Assembly: GCA_029288475.1 (NCBI GenBank)
Contig: JARIHA010000009.1
Coordinates: forward strand, 1 to 18,836
Direction of reading: 5' to 3'
Origin: Candidatus Tayloriibacteriota bacterium
Lineage (GTDB): Bacteria > Patescibacteriota > Minisyncoccia > Phycocordibacterales > JARIHA01
Length of the DNA stretch: 18,836 nucleotides
The translations under genes were made by a program, and so were the position numbers. Each line of letters begins with the position of its first letter. Position 1 is the stretch's first letter. This document shows positions 12,213 to 18,836 of this stretch, piece by piece. Below the pieces are notes generated by a model. It saw nothing but the letters and a program-made list of their open reading frames with translations, was not told where the DNA came from and made no database searches.

Positions 12213-14648
12213 ATGAGCCTCTCTGCCTACAATAAAAAAAGGAAGTTTGGTAGTACGCATGAGCCTCGCGGAAGAAAGAAAAGTAAAACAAAAAAAGACC
12301 CTCTGATATTTGTCATTCATGAGCATCATGCTCGAAGACTCCATTATGACCTTCGTCTCGAGCTTGATGGCGTCCTCAAAAGCTGGGCTGTTCCCAAAGG
12401 GCCGCCTTTGACTCCTGAAGATAAAAGGCTGGCGGTAGAAGTAGAAGATCATCCTTTTTCTTATGCAACATTTTCTGGCTTGATTCCAAAAGGAAACTAT
12501 GGAGCCGGTGTTGTGCACATTTGGGATAACGGCCCCTATTCAGCCATGTTGACTGCCGACCGGACGCAATCAGAAAAAATACTAAGGGAAGAATATAAAA
12601 AAGGCCGGATGCATATTCTACTTGCTGGCAAAAAGCTTAGAGGACTGTATATGCTTATCAGGACAAAAGATAAACAATGGCTCTGGATGATCAAGGAAAA
12701 CTCAGGTTCAAAAAATAGTGCGTACCCACCTTCATCAATAGAAGTTAAAAAGACGAAGGACGCAATGCCACACAAAATCAAACCAATGTTGGCTGAGCTG
12801 GCAGACGAGCCTTTTGATAATCCTAATTGGATATTTGAAATAAAGTGGGATGGGTACCGAGCAATTGCTGAAACAGGAAAGCAGACGATTTTATATTCCC
12901 GCACAAATCAAGATTTCACTAAGACATACGAAAGCATTGTGAAAGCTCTCCGTTCAATCCGCCACGAATGCGTTATTGACGGAGAAATAATTGCCCTCAA
13001 TGAACGGGGTCAGCCAGAATTTCAATTACTCCAAGAATACTTAGAAAAGCCAGTGACGATTGCGTATGCTGTTTTCGATCTCTTATACATTGATGGCGAG
13101 GATATTAGAGAAAAACCACTCATTGAACGAAAGGAAATTTTAAAAAGCATTCTGACCTCTGACATGCCTGAGGATTTTTCCCGAGGGCTTATCTATAGTG
13201 AGCATGTAGATACAAATGGTATCCGCTTTTTTCAAGAAGTAGAAAAAAACGGAGGCGAGGGTATTATGGCCAAACAAAAGGACAGCCGTTATATTTCTCC
13301 CAAAGATAAGTCGTTCAGAAGCAGTGACTGGCTTAAGATAAAGATAACAAAAAGGCAGGAAGCGATCATTTGTGGCTTTACTCAAGCCAGAGGTGAACGG
13401 CCATATTTTGGTGCTCTCATACTCGGGGTTTATGAAAACAAAAAGCTCACCTATATCGGACACACCGGGACAGGTTTTACCGAAGAAAGCCTGAAGGATT
13501 TACACGAAAAATTAAGGAAGATACTATTGCCCCGATCTCCTTTTGAAAACACTCCCGAAACAAATATGCCGGCGACGTGGGTAAAGCCAATACTGGTATG
13601 TGAGATTAAATTTACCGAATGGACCAAAGACGGACACATACGGCACCCGGTCTTTTTGGGGTTACGACAGGATAAACCTGCAAATACAGTAGTAAAGGAA
13701 AAGGTTAAAGACAGTATTGCAGAGCAAGTACCTATAACTAATCCCGACAAAGTATTATGGCCTGAGGAAGGATACACGAAAAATGATCTCGTCAATTATT
13801 ATCGGAAAATCGCCCCCATCATTCTTCCCTATCTTAAAGATCGGCCAGAATCGCTCCTTAGACATCCTAACGGAATCAATGAAAAGGGGTTTTTCCAGAA
13901 AAATATTGAAGAAAAAAACCTGCCCTCTTTTATCGAGACGATTGCCATTCCATCCGAACACGCATCTAATCAAAAAGGTACGATCAACTATCTGCTCTGC
14001 CAGAACGAAGCCACTCTTATCTATCTTGCCAATCTAGCCTGCATTGAGCTCAATCCTTGGAATTCAAAAAAGGGCTCGCTGGAAAGGCCGGACATCATGA
14101 TCATTGACCTCGATCCAGTAGAACGACCTTTTTCTGATGTGGTAAAAGTGGCAAAGGAAGCAAAAAAAGTACTTGATATTGCATGTGAATCAAGCTTCTG
14201 TAAAACATCGGGCAAGCGAGGTATCCATATTGTTATTCCCCTTAAGCCTGACTATACGTACGACACTATCCGCACCTTCTCGCATTTATTGGTACAATTG
14301 ATCCACGCACGTATTCCGGAAATCACTAGCCTTGAACGCAGTCCATCGAAACGGAATAAAATGATCTATCTTGACTGGCTGCAAAATAGGAAGGGTCAGA
14401 CTCTTGCGGCCCCCTATTCTCTGCGTCCAACCAAAGAAGCCACCGTTTCAACACCGATCGAGTGGAAAGAACTTAACAATAAACTTGATCCTAAGAAGTT
14501 CACCATTAACACAATTTTCAAAAGACTCGATAAAAAAGGTGATATCTGGGCAACACTCTTCCGTAATCCAATATATCTCGCCGAATCTATAGAACGCCTA
14601 AAAAAAGAATTAATAAAAAATAATGATAAAAAAGATACAAAAAAATAA
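12213..14648 (+). CDS. ligD: Multifunctional ATP-dependent DNA ligase D (phosphoesterase-ligase-polymerase)
   Basis: An 811-residue LigD with all three enzymatic modules. The 3'-phosphoesterase (about 30-150) has EHHARRLHYD with H38, H44 and D46, and H80 in EVEDHPFSYA. The ATP-dependent ligase (about 190-490) has nucleotidyl Lys211 in FEIKWDGYRA, the GGEGIMAK motif and the OB-fold with WLKIK upstream. The archaeo-eukaryotic primase-type polymerase (about 508-800) has D632/D634 in IIDLDPVE, KTSGKRGIHIVIPL, and D721 in YLDWLQNRKGQT. The order PE-LIG-POL is that of Pseudomonas LigD, unlike Mycobacterium (POL-PE-LIG). It trims 3' ends, fills gaps and seals breaks with Ku. AAGGA lies 11 bases before the ATG. 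The end overlaps the DUF72 gene by 26 bases. Confidence 0.97.
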   Translation: MSLSAYNKKRKFGSTHEPRGRKKSKTKKDPLIFVIHEHHARRLHYDLRLELDGVLKSWAVPKGPPLTPEDKRLAVEVEDHPFSYATFSGLIPKGNYGAGVVHIWDNGPYSAMLTADRTQSEKILREEYKKGRMHILLAGKKLRGLYMLIRTKDKQWLWMIKENSGSKNSAYPPSSIEVKKTKDAMPHKIKPMLAELADEPFDNPNWIFEIKWDGYRAIAETGKQTILYSRTNQDFTKTYESIVKALRSIRHECVIDGEIIALNERGQPEFQLLQEYLEKPVTIAYAVFDLLYIDGEDIREKPLIERKEILKSILTSDMPEDFSRGLIYSEHVDTNGIRFFQEVEKNGGEGIMAKQKDSRYISPKDKSFRSSDWLKIKITKRQEAIICGFTQARGERPYFGALILGVYENKKLTYIGHTGTGFTEESLKDLHEKLRKILLPRSPFENTPETNMPATWVKPILVCEIKFTEWTKDGHIRHPVFLGLRQDKPANTVVKEKVKDSIAEQVPITNPDKVLWPEEGYTKNDLVNYYRKIAPIILPYLKDRPESLLRHPNGINEKGFFQKNIEEKNLPSFIETIAIPSEHASNQKGTINYLLCQNEATLIYLANLACIELNPWNSKKGSLERPDIMIIDLDPVERPFSDVVKVAKEAKKVLDIACESSFCKTSGKRGIHIVIPLKPDYTYDTIRTFSHLLVQLIHARIPEITSLERSPSKRNKMIYLDWLQNRKGQTLAAPYSLRPTKEATVSTPIEWKELNNKLDPKKFTINTIFKRLDKKGDIWATLFRNPIYLAESIERLKKELIKNNDKKDTKK

Positions 14649-15426
14649 AAGCCGTGAAGCCGCCATATTCATCGGCACGTCAGGATGGGTAAATAAAAGC
14701 TGGCATGATACCTTCTACCCAAAAAAAATAAAGAAGGATTTTTTGACCTTCTATGCCACACATTTCAATTCAGTTGAGATCAATACCTCCTTCTATCATT
14801 TACCAAAAAAGTCTACCTTCGAAAAGTGGCGTGAAGAAACTCCTGATGGGTTCACCTGTGCCGTGAAAATGAGCAGATTTATTACACATATTAAAAAACT
14901 AAAGGAATGCAAGGATCCGATTGAACTCTTTCTTGATTCTGCCGTTGGATTAAAACAAAAATTAGGAGTCATCCTCATCCAGCTTCCGCCAAGCTTTTCA
15001 TTCAATAAAGAACTCCTAGAAAATTTCCTTGCGGATCTTCAAGCAGTACAAAAGAAAAAGAAATTAGATTTACGCTACGCTTTAGAACCAAGACATCCGA
15101 GCTGGTTTGAATCAGACAAGAATCTAGAGCTGACTCGAGATATTTTACAAAAAAATAAAATGGCTTTGGTCTTTGCACATTCATCGGTCTTCCCCCACTA
15201 TGATCCCGACGAAAAGGAAAATGCCTTTTCAAAATTTATTTACATCCGTTTTCATGGTCCGAAAGAATTTGCCGCATCGCAATACGGTACAAAATTATTA
15301 AAACCCTGGGTAAAACGGATAGAAAACTGGCAGGCAGAAGAAAAAACAATATTTGCATATTTCAATGACGACATTCACGGATATGCGATTAAGGATGCCA
15401 TGACATTACAAAAGCTTCTTAAATAA
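14623..15426 (+). CDS. DUF72 family protein (YecE-like), third gene of the NHEJ operon
   Basis: A 267-residue protein with the DUF72 layout: IFIGTSGWVNKSWHDTFYP at the N-terminus, then NSVEINTSFYHLPKKSTFEKW, FTCAVKMSRFITHIKKLK, LGVILIQLPPSF, ALEPRHPSWF and, near the end, FIYIRFHGPKEF and IFAYFNDDIHGYAIKDA. DUF72 proteins are TIM-barrel-like and have no established reaction; conserved acidic and His residues at the barrel mouth suggest an enzyme (family knowledge). The ATG lies inside ligD in another frame and the genes overlap by 26 bases, so translation is probably coupled. This predicts a role connected to end joining or DNA damage, which is inference. It ends 12 bases from the convergent PIF1 helicase gene with no terminator hairpin visible. 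Confidence 0.9.
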   Translation: MIKKIQKNKSREAAIFIGTSGWVNKSWHDTFYPKKIKKDFLTFYATHFNSVEINTSFYHLPKKSTFEKWREETPDGFTCAVKMSRFITHIKKLKECKDPIELFLDSAVGLKQKLGVILIQLPPSFSFNKELLENFLADLQAVQKKKKLDLRYALEPRHPSWFESDKNLELTRDILQKNKMALVFAHSSVFPHYDPDEKENAFSKFIYIRFHGPKEFAASQYGTKLLKPWVKRIENWQAEEKTIFAYFNDDIHGYAIKDAMTLQKLLK

Positions 15427-15438
15427 GACACTCTTTTA

Positions 15439-17124
15439 CTACTTTTTTACCGGCAAAGTGAGCCGCACAAGACGAAGATCATCATAAGAATATCGTTTAC
15501 CCAACTTTTCGAATACTGGAGTAAGCTTCTCAGTCTCAAGTTCAATAAAAGCTTTTGTAATTTCTGGAACAAATGCGAGCAAACTTGCGGGAATAATCCC
15601 TTCTAGATCCTGTAAACTAATAGTGCCGTCAGTGCGCATTTTTTCTAAATGACCCACGATCGTGCTCCAAGTCATAGCTCGTTCGGCGACTATGCGATCG
15701 ATCGATCGTTCTTTTTTCCACAAGGAAAATGTAACCTCGTGCGTATTTTCTTTAACCACTTTTATTCTGCCACTTTTTTCCTTTATCACTTTTATCTTTC
15801 CAAGCTTGCCTCCGCATGCAAGAATAAAATTCTTTTCCATAATAGCCTGTTCAGCGGGAGGGATCTTTTCAAATGCTTGCCTGACAGTCTCCGATTGGGA
15901 TCTAAATGTTTCATCCATAAGGAGAATTTCGGGATGAACCTGAAGCGATCGTTGATTGAACCCAAGAAGGAAAAGTCCCGCGAACGTTTTTACTCGTGAA
16001 AGGGCCACATATCCCTGTCCATATTCAAAAGCTTCTGATAAATCTATAAGCACCTGATCGAGAGTCATTCCCTGACTCTTGTGCACGGTCATTGCCCATG
16101 CCAAACGCAAAGGATGCTGAGTGATTTTTGCCAAAGTTCTATTACCGTCAACAATAGACCATTCCATTGGAATAACCTCGATAGACTTACCTGACTTTGT
16201 ACGCACGATTGGATTGCCTTCAATATTAAATCTTTCCACCTCCCCCAAAGTACCGTTGACGAATCCAGTTTCAAAATTATTCTTGGTAAAAATAACCCGC
16301 GCACCAACTTTGAGCCGCAAAGATTCTGGTGACAAACAGCCCTTCTTAAGTTGAAGTACAAGTGCATCTGGACCGACAGAGGTCATCATGAACACTCTTA
16401 CTTCTCCAGTGATCGCTTCGAGCTTTTCATCGTTTATTTTATCTACATTGCTATTGTGACAAAACAGTCTGGTAAGAGTATGCACGTCATTTGCCTGGAC
16501 TCTTCGTTTGGTAAGCATTTCATGACCATATTCTGTCACCTCCCCACTACGTATCATTGAAAGCAGCGAAAGAAAATCTTCATCTTCCTGTCGATGCTGT
16601 TCCGAAAGGTAACAGCACAAGAGATTTGCTTCCTGCCACGCAGAAGAAAGAAAAGCGAAGCTGGAAGATTCTGAATCCATGCGAGAAATAGGAGGCAGTT
16701 GAAAAAAGTCTCCTACACATACCACTTGAAGCCCGCCAAAAGGCTCGTCACCTCGCTGACGCAACGCTCGACAAGAAGCATCGACGGCTGATAACGTATC
16801 TGCATCAAGCATGGAAATTTCATCTATGATCAATACCTTCGCTTTAAAAACTTTCTTCACTACCCGTTCATTTGTGGCAAGCTTATCAAGATCCTCCAAA
16901 GAGAGATGCTTCTTGATACCAATACCTGACCATGAATGTATGGTCTGCCCCCCAATGTGAGTTGCGGCAATACCGGTAGAAGCGGTGATCGCCACTTCAA
17001 TGTCATGCTCGCGCAAGTATTTTACAAACTGATTGATCGTATATGTCTTTCCACTTCCCGGTTCTCCGGTCAAAAATACATTTGCTCCAGTCTTTAAAAT
17101 GGTTAGGGCCTGATCTTGGGTCAT
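15439..17124 (-). CDS. PIF1-family superfamily 1B DNA helicase with C-terminal winged-helix-like domain
   Basis: A 561-residue PIF1/RecD-like 5'-3' helicase. Seen: Walker A GEPGSGKT (20-27), motif Ia ITASTGIAATHIGGQTIHSW, Walker B LIIDEISMLD, GDFFQLPP (motif III), EQHRQ (motif IV), RVIFTKNNF and FVNGTLGEV in the SH3-like insertion, and motifs V/VI AMTVHKSQGMT and YVALSRVK. The last ~130 residues include a segment typical of an HTH_40-type domain (TWSTIVGHLEKMRTDGTISL) often found after RecQ or PIF1 cores. PIF1 enzymes unwind G-quadruplexes, R-loops and stalled forks. A perfect extended -10 box lies six bases before the ATG, so the mRNA is predicted leaderless. It is convergent with the NHEJ operon and divergent from uppP. 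Confidence 0.92.
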   Translation of the reverse strand: MTQDQALTILKTGANVFLTGEPGSGKTYTINQFVKYLREHDIEVAITASTGIAATHIGGQTIHSWSGIGIKKHLSLEDLDKLATNERVVKKVFKAKVLIIDEISMLDADTLSAVDASCRALRQRGDEPFGGLQVVCVGDFFQLPPISRMDSESSSFAFLSSAWQEANLLCCYLSEQHRQEDEDFLSLLSMIRSGEVTEYGHEMLTKRRVQANDVHTLTRLFCHNSNVDKINDEKLEAITGEVRVFMMTSVGPDALVLQLKKGCLSPESLRLKVGARVIFTKNNFETGFVNGTLGEVERFNIEGNPIVRTKSGKSIEVIPMEWSIVDGNRTLAKITQHPLRLAWAMTVHKSQGMTLDQVLIDLSEAFEYGQGYVALSRVKTFAGLFLLGFNQRSLQVHPEILLMDETFRSQSETVRQAFEKIPPAEQAIMEKNFILACGGKLGKIKVIKEKSGRIKVVKENTHEVTFSLWKKERSIDRIVAERAMTWSTIVGHLEKMRTDGTISLQDLEGIIPASLLAFVPEITKAFIELETEKLTPVFEKLGKRYSYDDLRLVRLTLPVKK

Positions 17125-17130
17125 GAGAAA

Positions 17131-17139
17131 AGTATATCA
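17131..17139 (-). promoter_or_regulatory. Extended -10 promoter TGATATACT of the PIF1-helicase gene
   Basis: TG-A-TATACT on the minus strand, six bases from the ATG at 17124, so the predicted +1 is the A of the start codon. Confidence 0.6.
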
Positions 17140-17178
17140 AATAGAAAAACCTTTCGCTTAGATAAATTACTATATTAC

Positions 17179-17207
17179 TTGGTTAAAAAAGCCATGTGCG
17201 ATAAAAT
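17179..17207 (+). promoter_or_regulatory. Promoter of uppP
   Basis: -35 TTGGTT (17179-17184), 17-base spacer, -10 TAAAAT (17202-17207). The expected +1 is at about 17214, the G of the GTG start codon, again predicting a leaderless mRNA. Confidence 0.5.
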
Positions 17208-17213
17208 CAGAGC

Positions 17214-18062
17214 GTGATCACATACCTGCAAGCAATCATTCTTGGCGGTCTTCAAGGAATTACCGAGCTTTTTCCTGTTTCAAGTCTTGGGCACAGCGTG
17301 CTTCTGCCGGCAATCCTTGGTTGGAACATTGACCAACGAAGCAACCTCTTCCTTATTTTCCTTGTGGCAACTCACCTGGCGACTGCTTTAGTACTCTTTG
17401 CTTTTTTCTTTAAAGACTGGGTCTTGATCGTAAAAGGAATAGTAAGATCGCTTAAGATACGGAAAATAGAAACTACTGATACTTATGCTCGCCTCGGCTG
17501 GCTTATTATTGTAGGAAGTATTCCAGCAGGCATCCTCGGCCTTCTTTTTGAAGACAAACTAAAAACACTCCTAGCATCTCCTCGCTTTGTTTCCCTTTTT
17601 CTTATTGCGAACGGCTTCTTGCTTTACGGCGCAGAAATCATAGGAAGAAAAAAACAGGAACGGCAAAGTGTATGTGATGAAAATATTGCGAAGATAACCT
17701 GGAGCCAGTCATTTAAAGTCGGACTTGCCCAATCCCTTGCACTTCTGCCAGGATTCTCTCGAACGGGATCGACAATTGTAGGAGGATTGGGTGTCGGGCT
17801 CAATCATGAAGAAGCGGCACGCTTCTCATTTCTCTTGGCCACTCCACTCATCTTTGCCGCAGGCGTACTGAAATTGCCAGAATTACTCACTTCAGCAGAT
17901 ATAAAGATTGTAGGTCCTATTCTGATCGGCTCACTCACCTCTGCCATTGCTGCATATTTTTCTGTCCGTTTTCTCACTAAATACTTCGAGACAAAGAAGT
18001 TAACCTCCTTTGCCCTTTATTGCATTGTTATAGGAGTAGCGGCTTCTCTTTCTTTCTATTGA
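17214..18062 (+). CDS. uppP: Undecaprenyl-diphosphatase UppP (BacA)
   Basis: A 282-residue membrane protein. It removes a phosphate from undecaprenyl diphosphate on the outer face of the membrane to recycle the lipid carrier for peptidoglycan and glycan synthesis; extra copies confer bacitracin resistance. Seen: the active-site motif QGITELFPVSSLGH (Q14, E18, S24, H27; a (E/Q)-x3-E form) and the second motif LLPGFSRTGSTIVGG with Arg183, plus about eight hydrophobic segments. The start is GTG at 17214; an ATG further upstream is out of frame and short. Its stop overlaps the convergent small membrane-protein gene by 7 bases. Length and motifs are normal. Confidence 0.96.
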   Translation: MITYLQAIILGGLQGITELFPVSSLGHSVLLPAILGWNIDQRSNLFLIFLVATHLATALVLFAFFFKDWVLIVKGIVRSLKIRKIETTDTYARLGWLIIVGSIPAGILGLLFEDKLKTLLASPRFVSLFLIANGFLLYGAEIIGRKKQERQSVCDENIAKITWSQSFKVGLAQSLALLPGFSRTGSTIVGGLGVGLNHEEAARFSFLLATPLIFAAGVLKLPELLTSADIKIVGPILIGSLTSAIAAYFSVRFLTKYFETKKLTSFALYCIVIGVAASLSFY

Positions 18063-18283
18063 GGTAACTGTTCTCCAGACTTAAACCAAGCGAAAGCAAA
18101 AAGTGCGAGCGCAAGAAGAAACGATGCGATGCCATGCTTCACATGTATCTGAGTTGAACCTGCACTATACCCTGGAAGAATTGAAGGTAAATTCCCTGCT
18201 GGCACAAACCAATAGACGACTGCAAGAATAACAAATATCGCCCCAAGAATTACAGCCACGCTAGTAAGAGTTTTTTTATTCAT
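18056..18283 (-). CDS. Small two-helix membrane protein, unknown
   Basis: A 75-residue protein from ATG 18283 (MNKKTLTSVAVILGAIF). Two hydrophobic helices (about 6-26 and 50-68) flank an exposed loop with LPSILPGYSAGSTQIHVKHG; the C-terminus is short and polar. No family recognised. The frame stays open to an in-frame ATG at 18316, but that codon lies within an extended -10 box, so it cannot be on the mRNA. The 18283 start gives a leader of about 25 bases. The stop overlaps uppP by 7 bases on the opposite strand. It may be co-regulated with the COG4705-like gene upstream, but has its own promoter. Confidence 0.7.
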   Translation of the reverse strand: MNKKTLTSVAVILGAIFVILAVVYWFVPAGNLPSILPGYSAGSTQIHVKHGIASFLLALALFAFAWFKSGEQLPQ

Positions 18284-18314
18284 ATTAAAAGATTGATTAG
18301 TTTTAATAATGATC

Positions 18315-18323
18315 ATTATACCA
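18315..18323 (-). promoter_or_regulatory. Extended -10 promoter TGGTATAAT of the small membrane-protein gene
   Basis: Perfect TG-G-TATAAT on the minus strand, predicted +1 about 18308. The box lies only 12 bases beyond the upstream gene's stop, and rules out translation from an ATG at 18316. Confidence 0.6.
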
Positions 18324-18334
18324 GCTAGGCCTTT

Positions 18335-18836
18335 TTATTGTTTATCTTGAACTAAAACTTGATCTTTTCTGGTAACAGTGAGGTACACAACCAAAGCCAG
18401 GATAGCTAAAAGAAAAATAATACTCGTTGCAGTAGTTCCTAAGCCAAGACCCCCATCATCACGAGACTGAGACAAATAATCGCCGATAGACGCTCCAAGT
18501 GGACGGGTAAGAATATAAGCGAACCAAAAAGCAAAGACCGCATTCAGCTTAAAACGATAATAAGCAATGGTTATTACTGCGATAAGTCCGGCAAAAATGA
18601 AGGCAGAAAGCAAATAGCCAAGATCAAATCTTTCAGCGACAAGGTCCCCTGCCGCAGTTCCCAATGCAAAAGTGAAAAGAATAGCTAGCCAATAAAAAGC
18701 TTCTCTTTTTCTGGTAATGATCGAATGAATAGATAAAGTCTTTTCGTTCACATACCAAACAATGAATGTTATTGCCAGTGCAATTGCAAATATAATAGTC
18801 GTTGTTACCAGAGAGACTCCAAAGTTATCAGTCAGG
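18335..18836 (-). CDS. COG4705-like polytopic membrane protein, 5' end beyond the window
   Basis: The frame stays open from the stop at 18335 to the right edge (167 codons), so the start lies outside. A GTG at 18749-18751 could be mistaken for a start, but 28 upstream codons continue a membrane helix (TTTIIFAIALAITFIVWYV) that fits the family. Seen: FTFALGTAAGDLVAERFDLGYL and FWFAYILTRPLGASIGDYLSQ, two copies of a repeat with conserved T-x-x-G/D and G-x-x-x-G-D, then GGLGLGTTATSIIFLLAILAL. This is the pattern of COG4705 (DUF347-type repeat) proteins, uncharacterised integral membrane proteins of roughly 250 residues with several such repeats. Only the C-terminal part is present. Function unknown; transport is a guess from the repeats. 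Confidence 0.8.
   Translation of the reverse strand, partial: LTDNFGVSLVTTTIIFAIALAITFIVWYVNEKTLSIHSIITRKREAFYWLAILFTFALGTAAGDLVAERFDLGYLLSAFIFAGLIAVITIAYYRFKLNAVFAFWFAYILTRPLGASIGDYLSQSRDDGGLGLGTTATSIIFLLAILALVVYLTVTRKDQVLVQDKQ

Noticed and set aside
12034..12518. Two overlapping minus-strand frames opposite ku/ligD
   Set aside because: The plus strand carries unmistakable Ku and LigD motifs here; the reverse frames have no promoter or family pattern.
15695..15708. CGATCGATCGATCG tandem/palindrome
   Set aside because: It lies inside the helicase gene and simply encodes part of RSIDRIVA; no second copy or regulatory context was seen.
17194..17217. Seven-codon upstream ORF whose TGA overlaps the uppP GTG
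   Set aside because: It lies upstream of the predicted transcription start, so it would not be in the mRNA.
18284..18316. Upstream extension of the small membrane protein to ATG 18316
   Set aside because: That ATG sits within the extended -10 box at 18315-18323, before the predicted +1.
1..18836. Recoded UGA (Gly or Trp) as in some CPR lineages
   Set aside because: UGA ends uppP at the expected family length, and other genes show no in-frame UGA.
1..18836. CRISPR array, insertion sequence or prophage
   Set aside because: I saw no spaced direct repeats, transposase or integrase frames, or terminal inverted repeats with target duplications.

Overview
The window looks like part of a Patescibacteria (CPR) chromosome, most likely in or near Parcubacteria/Paceibacteria. 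The signs are short intergenic gaps, moderate-to-low GC, three tRNAs without encoded CCA, a gatCA pair, and several families that recur in that group: a short secreted protein with the Trp/Pro/Asn-rich mature N-terminus, a DUF5666-like protein, DUF5654, an anchored FAS1 protein, and a stand-alone phosphohistidine-domain protein. UGA acts as a normal stop (for example at the end of uppP), so the UGA=Gly lineages are excluded. The placement is inference; there is no rRNA or marker gene here.

Layout. 1-6762 is mainly minus strand: a FkbM-type methyltransferase cut by the left edge, a DoxX-like membrane protein, tRNA-Asp, tRNA-Met, a PEP-utilising-domain protein preceded by an initiator-like tRNA(CAT), then the operon gatC-gatA-membrane protein with a HEPN-like tail. 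Between gatC and a secreted protein lies a plus-strand unit with its own promoter, a potentially structured leader, a 48-residue basic ORF and a strong terminator. 6884-11386 holds a DUF1059 protein (+), then FAS1, a P3B Mg2+-type ATPase, a DUF5666-like secreted protein and DUF5654 (all -). 11425-15426 is a plus-strand non-homologous end-joining operon: Ku, LigD (phosphoesterase-ligase-polymerase) and a DUF72 protein overlapping ligD. A PIF1-family helicase (-) converges on it, uppP (+) is divergent from the helicase, and two small membrane proteins (-) close the window. The last one is cut by the right edge, and its apparent GTG start is internal.

Themes. (1) DNA repair: Ku and LigD supply end binding, end processing, fill-in and ligation; DUF72 is translationally linked and PIF1 is next door. 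(2) Translation: three tRNAs and the GatCA amidotransferase subunits. (3) Envelope: UppP, secreted/anchored proteins, Mg2+ ATPase. (4) Transcription: many genes have an extended -10 box (TGnTATAAT or close), and for DoxX, DUF5654, PIF1 helicase and uppP the predicted +1 falls on or next to the start codon, which predicts leaderless mRNAs.

Points most worth following: the small cassette at 5930-6250, the two Met-type tRNAs lacking U55 (the initiator-like one overlapping the apparent start of the next gene), the leaderless promoters, and the Ku-LigD-DUF72 operon.
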